Below, piece after piece: positions 23,495-29,747 of a DNA stretch of 31,394 nucleotides. Position numbers and translations under genes: made by a program. The stretch lies in IMG/VR virus record IMGVR_UViG_3300011113_000377, positions 1 to 31,394 of that record; one strand, given 5' to 3'. Below the pieces are notes generated by a model. That model was given only the letters and a program-made list of their open reading frames with translations. It did not search any database and was not told the origin of the DNA. This DNA is from a virus. Position 1 is the stretch's first letter; every line of letters begins with the position of its first letter.

Positions 23495-23752
23495 TTAGAA
23501 ACCTACTGAGGAGAGAAGGGATTTTACACATTCAACAACATCGCCATCTTCTGGCATATCGTATTCATCCCAAACATTGCCATCTGCATCGAGCATAAGG
23601 ATTTCGCTGTCTGTGACTCTGAAAAGTGCTTTGCCATAAGCCATTGCGTTTGTTGGAATAACTAAGGCATCACCACAATCAAATTCTGCATTGAAGCGGC
23701 TGCTGGTTGCGTTTAGGATTTGATCGACTGGGGAGAGGTTTGAGCTTTGCAT
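23495..23752 (-). CDS. Small protein, tandem paralogue (first copy)
   Basis: The 85-residue protein is the first gene after the TTGACA promoter at 23816-23844. It repeats the pattern of the 84-residue neighbour (NLSPVDQILNATSS, DALVIPT, ALFRVTDSEILML, WDEYDMPEDGDVV) but differs in charge in the middle and at the end (CVKSLLSSVGF). Conserved acidic WDEYDMPEDGD could be a metal or protein binding loop. Function unknown. As the first gene of the cluster it should be strongly expressed; the leader from the promoter is about 55 bases. Confidence 0.6.
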   Translation of the reverse strand: MQSSNLSPVDQILNATSSRFNAEFDCGDALVIPTNAMAYGKALFRVTDSEILMLDADGNVWDEYDMPEDGDVVECVKSLLSSVGF

Positions 23753-23815
23753 TTTGCATTTCTCTTTCTGATCTTGATGATCATGTTTGACTTACTTGTC
23801 TTTGTTGATAGATGG

Positions 23816-23844
23816 AGTGTAAAATAAAATTTTGTTATTGTCAA
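23816..23844 (-). promoter_or_regulatory. Sigma70-type promoter for the recombination cluster
   Basis: On the minus strand TTGACA (plus coordinates 23839-23844) is followed after 17 bases by TACACT (23816-23821). The -35 box is perfect and the spacing ideal. It lies in the 122-base intergenic stretch (23753-23874) upstream of the 85-residue gene, with AT-rich DNA before it. Transcription would start near 23809 and run toward 21858. Confidence 0.7.
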
Positions 23845-23874
23845 TAAAAATTATTAAAAAAGATAAAATATTTT

Positions 23875-25368
23875 TTAAAAGTGCTGTCTATCTGAAATTC
23901 TTTGACAACTTCCCAAAAATTCAACGTGTGCAGTTTTGCATTCTCCATGACGATTTTTTGTCACTATGATCTCCATGTCGGTCTCAGATGCATGCTCGTC
24001 ATATGCATATTCTCTATAGAGCATCATCACAACATCTGCATCTTGCTCAATAGCGCCAGACTCTCGAAGATCGCTCAATAGCGGTCTTTTATTTGCTCGC
24101 TGCTCAACTCCACGATTGATCTGAGCTAGCGCAATCACTGGACAACTCATCTCTTTGGCAAGTGCCTTTAATCCCCTGCTGATTTGAGAAATCTCTTGCT
24201 CTCTGATCATGGCTGGAGATGTCATAAGCTGAAGATAGTCAACGATAATCAAGCCAACGTCTTCGCTTCTCTTTTTGATGTCACATATAGATCTCATCTC
24301 ATCTATAGATAGCGCTGCTCGGTCAATAATCTCTAGAGGCATAGATTTGATTTCAAAGAGAGTCTCAGCAATTTTGTCTTGTGTGTGACTGGCTAACTGG
24401 CCAAAAGGCTGATCAAAAATTGTCTGAGAAATCCCACTCCAGTTACTAGCCAGCCGTTTAATCAGCTGAGTATCTGGCATCTCTAGAGAAAAAAATAGAG
24501 TTTTTTTATTCGGTTGTGCCTGCATTGCTGCTAAAGCGAAAGTGAGGGAAACGGCGGTTTTACCCATGGCAGGCCTACCTGCTACCACATATAAGCAGCC
24601 GTCTTTCCATCCTTTTGTGATGTTATCTAGATTTCTTAATCCACTTGATAGGCCTTGCTTAAAATCCTTCATAGACTCAAGCAGAGATTGCACTTGTTGA
24701 GATAATCCCATATTTGGCTTTGGCTTAAGATCTTTTACCTTCCGTTCGTTCTCAAGAAAAACGTCATCGCACTCTTTGAGAGAATAGCCGTGCGCCAATG
24801 CAATTTCTTTATAACGATAGATTTGGGATAGTCTCAGGCTGATAAAATCATCATAGATTTTATTGATATGATCTTCAACAACATGAATCATGGCTGGTCC
24901 TCCATAGTAGACGTGGCACGGATCCAAATTCTCAGCCATCCAACTGCAAATATATTCCGCAAGCATACTTTGCTTATAGGTCTTTCTTCTCTCTTCATGA
25001 GTACGCTGATAGACATCAACGACATTCTCAAAATTGATAGGTCTTTGATTTTGTCTTAGCTCGATGCAGACATTAAATAAGCATATACATGTATGATCAA
25101 TCAAAATCCTTGGATCTGGGATCATCTTGAAGATCATTATTTTAACGGCTTCGCTGCGTTGCTCCAAAGAGAAGGCCAAGGATCCATCAGGCTGTGTTGA
25201 TGTGATAGATGATGGCCAAAGCAATTGAGTGAGAACGAATCGAATTCGGCTTTGAAGCAAAAGTTGGCGATCATAATTCATGTCTTGCCATGACTGGCTC
25301 ATGATATAGTCAAAAGTGACTTCGTTGTAGCCATCCTCTGGATTTTGAAAAGTTTGATATGCAGTCAT
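23875..25368 (-). CDS. dnaB: Replicative DNA helicase, DnaB family
   Basis: The 497-residue protein has a helical N-terminal half and a RecA-like ATPase C-terminal half. Walker A is GRPAMGKT at 264-271, the catalytic Glu lies in SLEM (E296), Walker B is IIVDYLQLM at 374-382, and the arginine-finger region includes KNRHGE at 471-476. The INRGVEQRANKRPLLSDLRES segment with GAIEQDAD is also a DnaB hallmark. As a hexamer it unwinds the replication fork 5' to 3'. The N-terminal half is longer than that of host DnaB and not closely similar, typical for phage helicases. Its start overlaps the end of the small HTH gene (ATGA). The partner loader is probably the AAA+ domain of the gene at 25686. Confidence 0.92.
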   Translation of the reverse strand: MTAYQTFQNPEDGYNEVTFDYIMSQSWQDMNYDRQLLLQSRIRFVLTQLLWPSSITSTQPDGSLAFSLEQRSEAVKIMIFKMIPDPRILIDHTCICLFNVCIELRQNQRPINFENVVDVYQRTHEERRKTYKQSMLAEYICSWMAENLDPCHVYYGGPAMIHVVEDHINKIYDDFISLRLSQIYRYKEIALAHGYSLKECDDVFLENERKVKDLKPKPNMGLSQQVQSLLESMKDFKQGLSSGLRNLDNITKGWKDGCLYVVAGRPAMGKTAVSLTFALAAMQAQPNKKTLFFSLEMPDTQLIKRLASNWSGISQTIFDQPFGQLASHTQDKIAETLFEIKSMPLEIIDRAALSIDEMRSICDIKKRSEDVGLIIVDYLQLMTSPAMIREQEISQISRGLKALAKEMSCPVIALAQINRGVEQRANKRPLLSDLRESGAIEQDADVVMMLYREYAYDEHASETDMEIIVTKNRHGECKTAHVEFLGSCQRISDRQHF

Positions 25369-25589
25369 AGGATTTCACCGATAAACTGATAACAAGTTGG
25401 CGCTGCGTATAGGAAGAATTGATGAGAGATTTTTGTTGACTTCTCAAGTTTAAGTGCCAGTTTCATAGGTGCATGAGCATCATCTTTCATGATTTGATAG
25501 AGTCTCATCCTAGTGATGCCAGCTTCCTCAGCAATCTTTGTGGCGGTCTTGCCAGTTTTTAAAAGTAATACAGACATTTTTTTAGTCAT
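25365..25589 (-). CDS. Small helix-turn-helix DNA-binding protein
   Basis: The 74-residue product has MTKKMSVLLLKTGKTATKIA, followed by EEAGITRMRLYQIMKDDAHA, a short helix-turn-helix of the Cro/YdaS-like kind (roughly 13-36). It lies immediately upstream of the helicase gene and downstream of the divergent promoter region, an excellent position for a regulator of both promoters. The C-terminal half is partly hydrophobic (FFLYAAPTCYQFIGEIL) and may serve dimer formation. It may be a Cro-like regulator of the early genes; no CI partner is visible, so it does not by itself imply lysogeny. Confidence 0.65.
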   Translation of the reverse strand: MTKKMSVLLLKTGKTATKIAEEAGITRMRLYQIMKDDAHAPMKLALKLEKSTKISHQFFLYAAPTCYQFIGEIL

Positions 25590-25613
25590 GATTTCTCCAT
25601 TTGTTTTTTTTGA

Positions 25614-25641
25614 TTGAAATTATTTTTTACTTTTGTATATT
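25614..25641 (+). promoter_or_regulatory. Rightward promoter for initiator/loader gene
   Basis: TTGAAA (25614-25619) and TATATT (25636-25641) are separated by 16 bases on the plus strand. The start codon of the initiator gene is at 25686. It overlaps the opposite promoter almost completely, so one polymerase or a bound regulator would affect both. Confidence 0.5.
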
Positions 25642-25660
25642 GTGTCTTATTGTTTGTCAA
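25632..25660 (-). promoter_or_regulatory. Leftward promoter for HTH and dnaB genes
   Basis: On the minus strand TTGACA (plus coordinates 25655-25660) is followed by TTTGTA on the plus strand (TACAAA on the minus strand) at 25632-25637 after 17 bases, or TATACA after 15. The sequence around the -35 box (TTTATTGACAA) is identical to that of the other minus-strand promoter at 23839-23844. Confidence 0.55.
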
Positions 25661-25685
25661 TAAATATTTATCAAGGAGAAGCAAG

Positions 25686-27014
25686 ATGAAGCTAAAAAAT
25701 GCAAGATTTGACAACTTTCAATTCATTATCGGCAATTTGATGCGCTGTCCATTGCTGCAATCGGTATCACATGGATTTGCTTTGATGTATCGGATTTTTG
25801 AGTTTTATGAGTTTGAATCCATGAGTCAAGACATGTCTTTTGAATGCACGTACGCCGATTTATCATCTGAAATAGGAGTATCTGAGCGGATGATCACAAG
25901 ATCGATCGATCAGCTTTGTGCACTGGGATTGATCCAGAAGAAGAAAAGAATAAGCAAGACTCAGTTTTTTATCATGCCTTCAACGGTTGAAAGATACTGG
26001 ATGAGAACGATTGACTTTAAAAACATGATTGCAGGCTCGATAAATGCGGATCCTACCAAAAATGGTATAATCGAAACTACCAAAAATGGTATAATCGAAA
26101 CTACCAAAAATGGTATAATCGAAACTACCAAAAATGGTATAATCGACATACCAAAAATAGTAAGATCATATATATATGAAACTAATGAAACTAATAATGA
26201 AACTAATAATGAAATAAAAGAAAACTACGTAAAAGAAAAGACCGGCTCAAAAAGCGAAGCGTGGATACTGATTGAAAATAAAATGAAGATGAAAGATGGC
26301 CGTCTTATGGCAGACTTTCAAGATCCTCCTGCTGAATGGTCAAATCGCAATGATGGCACATGCTACTCTCTTTTAGACGCTACGCAGCACGATAAAGAAA
26401 GATCTAGGATCAATGCCATATCTAGACAGCTGTCAGCCAGTTATTTTACTGATCATCATAGAAGCATGTATCTGGATCACTTCAATGCCAGCCAGCTTAC
26501 TCAAGATCAAATCATCGGCCTCACCTCTATGACTCAAGATCAAAATCTAAAGGTCTTTATCACTGGACCAGCTGGATCAGGCAAGACGCACCTCATGACT
26601 GGCCTTTTAAAGCGTATCGCAGAAGAAAGACGCTACGCCGGCCGGCTTCATGAAGTGGGAAGATTTTTTTATGGCACTCTTGACCAGCTGGACCGATGGA
26701 GAAAATCGGAGTATGACAAAGCCAAAGCGGAAAATAAGCCAATTCCCTCCGTCGGTGATTTACTATCAAAATTTGATATCATCTGCATTGATGATTTTAT
26801 GGCTGCAAGACTCAATCCATTATTTGAATTGACAATTGATCAATTTATTGAGCTAGCAAACTCTTTCAATGGATGCTTGATTTTAGCGTCTAGAAACGAT
26901 TTAAATCACTTGCCTATACCTTCACAGCCAAAGAGTGATTTAAATCGATTTAAAGCGTGTTTTTTAAACACAACAATTTCACTCACTCAAAAAAATAAAT
27001 ATGAAATCAAATAA
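25686..27014 (+). CDS. Replication initiator fused to AAA+ helicase loader
   Basis: The 442-residue protein joins two functions. Residues 1-115 form a winged-helix type domain (LSSEIGVSERMITRSIDQLC, then ALGLIQKKKRI), as in lambda O or DnaD-like initiators. Residues 124-155 are four copies of TKNGIIET, encoded by DNA iterons. A polar linker follows, and residues about 265-440 form a DnaC/DnaA-like AAA+ ATPase with Walker A GPAGSGKT at 294-301 and Walker B IICIDDF at 365-371. It should bind the origin and load the phage DnaB. The ATG at 25686 has AGGAG upstream; in-frame starts further upstream lie inside the promoter region. An origin inside the initiator gene is as in lambda, but there the loader is a separate protein (P). 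Confidence 0.85.
   Translation: MKLKNARFDNFQFIIGNLMRCPLLQSVSHGFALMYRIFEFYEFESMSQDMSFECTYADLSSEIGVSERMITRSIDQLCALGLIQKKKRISKTQFFIMPSTVERYWMRTIDFKNMIAGSINADPTKNGIIETTKNGIIETTKNGIIETTKNGIIDIPKIVRSYIYETNETNNETNNEIKENYVKEKTGSKSEAWILIENKMKMKDGRLMADFQDPPAEWSNRNDGTCYSLLDATQHDKERSRINAISRQLSASYFTDHHRSMYLDHFNASQLTQDQIIGLTSMTQDQNLKVFITGPAGSGKTHLMTGLLKRIAEERRYAGRLHEVGRFFYGTLDQLDRWRKSEYDKAKAENKPIPSVGDLLSKFDIICIDDFMAARLNPLFELTIDQFIELANSFNGCLILASRNDLNHLPIPSQPKSDLNRFKACFLNTTISLTQKNKYEIK
26055..26167 (+). repeat. Four perfect 24-bp iterons plus a degenerate fifth (origin)
   Basis: Units of ACCAAAAATGGTATAATCGAAACT start at 26055, 26079, 26103 and 26127. The fourth changes only in its last five bases, and a degenerate fifth half-copy lies at 26150-26167. 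Each unit contains the inverted repeat ACCA-AAAA-TGGT and TATAAT. The unit length of 24 is a whole number of codons, so the reading frame is kept. Tandem units with internal dyad symmetry, inside the initiator gene and next to AT-rich DNA, match the iterons of lambda ori. Confidence 0.85.
26168..26230 (+). other. AT-rich tract, probable DNA unwinding element of the origin
   Basis: Directly after the iterons the DNA is very AT-rich: 26161-26230 has 57 A/T of 70. It contains ATATATATAT and three imperfect copies of GAAACTAATAAT. A weak duplex next to initiator binding sites is what an origin needs for melting. It codes for a Thr/Asn/Glu-rich linker in the protein, so the amino acids are probably dictated by the DNA. 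Confidence 0.65.
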
Positions 27015-27229
27015 GTCAGCCATTTGTTTAATCATTGCCAACTCCATCCTAAGCGAAGAGACCTATTGTTTGAGTGCGTAGAACCTTCGGAGTGGCAACA
27101 AATCGCCGGTCATTTGGTTAAATGGAAATCACAAAATACGCTAAACTAAAACCGACCGGCTCAAATCTTGCCTGCGACCTTTTTGTGAAGTATGAAAACA
27201 ATCGAATGCGTAGCACCTTGGCAGGCAAT
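27015..27229. other. 215-bp convergent intergenic region with structured repeats and tiny reading frames
   Basis: No gene longer than 47 codons fits here. The region holds two similar segments: GAGTGCGTAGAACCTTCGGA at 27072-27091 and GAATGCGTAGCACCTTGG at 27204-27221. Three hairpins can be drawn: 27035-27045 with 27089-27098; 27105-27111 plus 27116-27119 with 27150-27160; 27168-27175 with 27221-27228. There is no T-run after any stem on either strand, so no standard terminator is seen although two genes converge here. Small reading frames are described under findings. Confidence 0.5.
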
Positions 27230-27265
27230 TTACATCTTTACGATATCAATTCCATTCATAGATAA
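27122..27265 (+). CDS. Possible 47-residue protein (uncertain)
   Basis: An ATG at 27122 follows a stop codon TAA immediately upstream and opens 47 codons: MEITKYAKLKPTGSNLACDL, then FVKYENNRMRSTLAGNLHLY and DINSIHR. The composition is normal for a small protein, with alternating hydrophobic residues. There is no clear ribosome binding site, and the last 36 bases run antisense into the dCMP deaminase gene. It competes with another frame in which this region shows a codon-level repeat. It is listed only as a possibility. Confidence 0.2.
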   Translation: MEITKYAKLKPTGSNLACDLFVKYENNRMRSTLAGNLHLYDINSIHR

Positions 27266-27670
27266 ATACTCTTCCCCCGTAGAGATCCATCTATCACTGT
27301 TGTTTTCATAGACCACTGACTTGATACCAGCATGATGGATCAGTTTCGCACACATCAAACAAGGTGGCGCCGTAACATAAATCGAACATCCCTCAGTGGC
27401 TATCCCACATCTAGCAGCATTCGCAATTGCATTAAATTCAGCATGGTGGCAACCGATCTGGCTTTCTGATCCACTTGCTATTTTATTTATATCTCTTAGG
27501 CAACAATTTCCCCCACAAAGGCCGGCCTGCTTTCTAGCAATGCCATTGAAAGATGATACCACTGGCACATCCCCCCGAACGATAACGGCGCCAACTTTTG
27601 CTCGATTGCATGGAGATAGACTAGACATTATCCCAGCCATATCTAAAAAGGCCTTATCTTTAGCAGTCAT
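27230..27670 (-). CDS. dCMP deaminase (deoxycytidylate deaminase)
   Basis: The 146-residue product has the zinc deaminase signature: H76-A-E78 (CHHAEFNAI) and P-P-C104-L-M-C107. E78 is the proton shuttle, and H76, C104 and C107 bind zinc. It turns dCMP into dUMP, the substrate of thymidylate synthase (ThyX is in the same cluster). The ATG at 27670 has AGGA six bases upstream; earlier Met codons lie in the overlapping upstream gene. Additional Cys (C52, C56, C57) may bind a second metal, as in T4-type dCMP deaminases. It overlaps the preceding transglycosylase gene by 11 bases. A related cytidine deaminase activity cannot be ruled out. Confidence 0.85.
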   Translation of the reverse strand: MTAKDKAFLDMAGIMSSLSPCNRAKVGAVIVRGDVPVVSSFNGIARKQAGLCGGNCCLRDINKIASGSESQIGCHHAEFNAIANAARCGIATEGCSIYVTAPPCLMCAKLIHHAGIKSVVYENNSDRWISTGEEYLSMNGIDIVKM

Positions 27671-28136
27671 GACAATCCTCATCTTTGGAAGCAAAGCAGG
27701 CCAGATCAGCAGCCAACTTGAGAATTGCTTTAGATCTTTTACCGCACTTGCCTTTATTGCCTACTGTGTATCTGCCTAAAGCAAGACAAACATCCCCTTG
27801 ACTATTGATCAGCCATGTTTGATAAGCCTTTATTCCATACTCGATTTCACTGCATCCAGTACAATCGACAAATTGTTTTTTTACCTGCATCACTCCTTTT
27901 GCTCCAGCTGATGAAGTCAAGCCAGCTTCAAACCGGCTTTCATAGTAGGCTAGAGCAATCATGAGATATGGATCGATTTCAAACTTGTCTGCGGCTTTGG
28001 CTACATGCAAACACTGATCCATTCTGGCGGGGATGGATTTGGCAATCAGTTTGCTCCATCCAGTACTATGAGGAGACCGACTAGGATTCACTATCAATCC
28101 CATCACAATCCAGCAAATTTCAAAATAACTAGTCAT
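27660..28136 (-). CDS. Lytic transglycosylase (SLT family), exported
   Basis: The 158-residue protein starts at ATG 28136 with GAGG six bases upstream. The N-terminus MTSYFEICWIVMGLIVNPSR looks like a signal sequence or anchor. The SLT domain has the catalytic Glu in ALAYYESRFE (E66) and the conserved SAGAKGVMQV at 76-85. These enzymes cut the glycan strands of peptidoglycan. Its place between a zinc-ribbon gene and dCMP deaminase, away from the M15 endolysin, is unusual. It could act in lysis as a second enzyme, or locally in entry or exit. Nine Cys in a short protein (including CTGC and the last C.DC) suggest disulphides in the periplasm. Confidence 0.75.
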   Translation of the reverse strand: MTSYFEICWIVMGLIVNPSRSPHSTGWSKLIAKSIPARMDQCLHVAKAADKFEIDPYLMIALAYYESRFEAGLTSSAGAKGVMQVKKQFVDCTGCSEIEYGIKAYQTWLINSQGDVCLALGRYTVGNKGKCGKRSKAILKLAADLACFASKDEDCHDC

Positions 28137-28311
28137 CTTCATCCTCACTCTTTGTTATATCATCCCACTCATAAGAATAATCGACATCATCAAAAGATAA
28201 TACGATTGCGTTTTGATCGAGGATTGCTCGGCAGTTTTTACAATAATGATATTCTATACTAGATCCAGCTAGGCTTGATCGGATTTCATTCTGACATCTT
28301 AGGCATTGCAT
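28129..28311 (-). CDS. Small zinc-ribbon protein
   Basis: The 60-residue protein has two CxxC knuckles, C3-C6 (MQCLRC) and C24-C27 (YHYCKNC), 17 residues apart, a zinc ribbon. The C-terminal half is acidic (DDVDYSYEWDDITKSEDEDD). The gene overlaps ThyX at its start (26 bases) and the transglycosylase at its end (eight bases). Small zinc ribbons in phages may bind nucleic acids or proteins; the acidic tail argues more for protein contact. No specific function can be assigned. Confidence 0.65.
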   Translation of the reverse strand: MQCLRCQNEIRSSLAGSSIEYHYCKNCRAILDQNAIVLSFDDVDYSYEWDDITKSEDEDD

Positions 28312-28957
28312 TGATAAGCTCCATCGTCTTGGGAAAAATTGTTGATGCTATATCATACACTGCTTTGGCAAATTCCTGCATCTCAAATTGTGCATGACTG
28401 TCTAAACGCAGCTTTAAAAAGTGCATCACTGCCTGAGTGCTAGCGCTCCAAATGCATTCGCTATAAGTGCCAACTGGCAAAATAATTCTTGCCTGCTCCC
28501 TGCAAACTCCCATATCAAGTAAACGCAAATAATTGCTGTATGCAACTTGATAGCTTTCAACAAAAAGAGTCAACGCTTGATCTTCTTTTTCATCATCTAG
28601 TTGGCCAATAGACGATTGCTTGTTTTTAGTGTCTTGCAGTCTAAAGCAATCCGGATAAAAGAAACTCTCTTTAATCTCGGTGTATCTTGCTGATTGCTCA
28701 TTCCATGCACAGCCGACTTGATGCTTCATCCACTGCCTCAAAACAAAGATCGGCGCTTTAATCCTAAACTTCACACTGCCATGTCTAAAGGGAGATGAAT
28801 GATTGTGCTCCCAAAGATATCTCAAAAGTTTCTCATCCCTATCAGACCAATCTTTACTCTCTCCGGCATAAGAGACACGAGCGGCGTTGACAATTGCCAG
28901 ATCATCCCCCATGTGGTCAATCAACTCCACAAATCCATCACTCACATTTATTTTCAT
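28286..28957 (-). CDS. thyX: Flavin-dependent thymidylate synthase ThyX
   Basis: The 223-residue enzyme starts at ATG 28957 after AAGGAGC; upstream Met codons lie in the AT-rich control region. It has HSSPFRHGSVKFRIKAPIFV and the signature region RQWMKHQVG (74-82), then NEQSARY (86-92). The family motif RHRx7S is altered to K78-H79-Q80 with S89 kept. A KHQ form is, from memory, common in phage ThyX. The enzyme makes dTMP from dUMP with FAD, NADPH and methylene-tetrahydrofolate. With dCMP deaminase downstream it forms a dTTP supply pathway, useful in a host with a limiting TMP supply. First gene of the minus-strand cluster that ends at 27230. Confidence 0.9.
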   Translation of the reverse strand: MKINVSDGFVELIDHMGDDLAIVNAARVSYAGESKDWSDRDEKLLRYLWEHNHSSPFRHGSVKFRIKAPIFVLRQWMKHQVGCAWNEQSARYTEIKESFFYPDCFRLQDTKNKQSSIGQLDDEKEDQALTLFVESYQVAYSNYLRLLDMGVCREQARIILPVGTYSECIWSASTQAVMHFLKLRLDSHAQFEMQEFAKAVYDIASTIFPKTMELINAMPKMSE

Positions 28958-28982
28958 AATGTGCTCCTTAAAAATATTATAT

Positions 28983-28998
28983 ATTATTATATAATAAT
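28983..28998. promoter_or_regulatory. 16-bp perfect palindrome in the thyX divergent region
   Basis: ATTATTATATAATAAT (28983-28998) is a perfect palindrome in the 86-base gap between thyX and the 91-residue gene. It lies on the thyX side. It contains TATAAT on both strands, so it may be an operator, a -10 region for leftward transcription, or both. Confidence 0.4.
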
Positions 28999-29007
28999 TG
29001 TTGTTAA

Positions 29008-29027
29008 TGTGTTTATATAATAACACA
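29008..29027 (+). promoter_or_regulatory. Inverted repeat around a rightward -10 box
   Basis: TGTGTT (29008-29013) and AACACA (29022-29027) are inverted repeats eight bases apart. They frame TATAAT (29016-29021), a perfect -10 hexamer in the forward direction; no good -35 hexamer lies at the right distance. This looks like an operator on the promoter for the SSB-terminase cluster. Confidence 0.4.
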
Positions 29028-29043
29028 CAACAGGAGAAAGTTT

Positions 29044-29319
29044 ATGTTGAATACTAACTTAATCAATCGTCTTATCAGTCTTGAGTCAATCGTCGATGCT
29101 ATGTTTAAAATCGAAGCGCCAGATATTGCAGCAGCCTTGAAGATCTGCATCAGCGACATCTTTTCAGATATGGTCAAAAAACATGGGGAAGATCTTGAAA
29201 AGCAATTCGTTTTTGAGCAGGAATTGGAAGATCGAATTAAAGACCTATCCGGTCAAAAAACAGCCGAAGACATCAAGCAAATCAAAAATATTTATGATCA
29301 ATTGAGAGTAAAAAAATGA
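29044..29319 (+). CDS. Small helical protein, unknown function
   Basis: The 91-residue product starts seven bases after CAGGAG (29031-29036). It is mostly helical (NRLISLESIVDAMFKIEAPD; AALKICISDIFSDMVKKHGE) with a charged second half (LEDRIKDLSGQKTAEDIKQI) and a probable coiled coil. It is the first gene of the rightward cluster behind the operator-like repeat and overlaps the next start by an ATGA. An early regulatory or replication accessory protein is possible. No family recognised. Confidence 0.55.
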   Translation: MLNTNLINRLISLESIVDAMFKIEAPDIAAALKICISDIFSDMVKKHGEDLEKQFVFEQELEDRIKDLSGQKTAEDIKQIKNIYDQLRVKK

Positions 29320-29747
29320 TGCATATTGAAACCTCAATGACTGCATTCAAAGATAATGCAATTTCTCTTCATAGCTTCTTTCAGTCTCTTTATGTGATGA
29401 AGGGAAGAGTTGGCTATACATATCAGGCAACTGACAACGGATTTATCATAAAGTCTCCATTAAGTGGCCTTTATCTGCAAGTTGTCATCGATGACTACGA
29501 ATTTACAAAAGAGAATTTTGATCTAAAGCTAGGCAACAAGACGATTTCATTGCACTATCTGGTTGAAAAGATGGTGACCATCTGCATGAAGATCATTCGC
29601 AATCGCAACCTTTTGAGAAGAGTCACCAGTGCCAAAGATCCAGAGACTGAGCTGGTCAAACTAGCAAATTCTTTTTATCGTTTCCTTTACATTTCAGCAG
29701 TGGATAACCTCCACCAAACAAAGAGAGTACTAAAACATGCTCAATAA
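29316..29747 (+). CDS. Unknown phage protein upstream of SSB
   Basis: The 143-residue protein starts in an ATGA overlap; a second ATG directly behind gives the same product minus one residue. The middle is an alpha/beta segment (GYTYQATDNGFIIKSPLSGL...YLQVVIDDYEFTKENFDLKL) and the second half is helical and basic (KIIRNRNLLRRVTSAKD). It overlaps the SSB start by 11 bases. Location between early genes and SSB suggests a role in DNA metabolism. No family recognised. Confidence 0.5.
   Translation: MMHIETSMTAFKDNAISLHSFFQSLYVMKGRVGYTYQATDNGFIIKSPLSGLYLQVVIDDYEFTKENFDLKLGNKTISLHYLVEKMVTICMKIIRNRNLLRRVTSAKDPETELVKLANSFYRFLYISAVDNLHQTKRVLKHAQ

Noticed and set aside
25961-26149. Minus-strand open frame with repeated SIIPFLVV
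   Set aside because: It is the antisense reading of the iterons; repeats in multiples of three keep any frame open.
26055-26167. CRISPR-like array or tandem promoters
   Set aside because: The 24-bp units are directly joined with no spacers, and the TATAAT in each has no -35 box. They keep the reading frame of the initiator gene and fit iterons.
27035-27228. Integron attC-like sites or tRNA genes
   Set aside because: The stems lack the GTTRRRY/RYYYAAC core of attC sites, and no T-loop or anticodon arm can be drawn.
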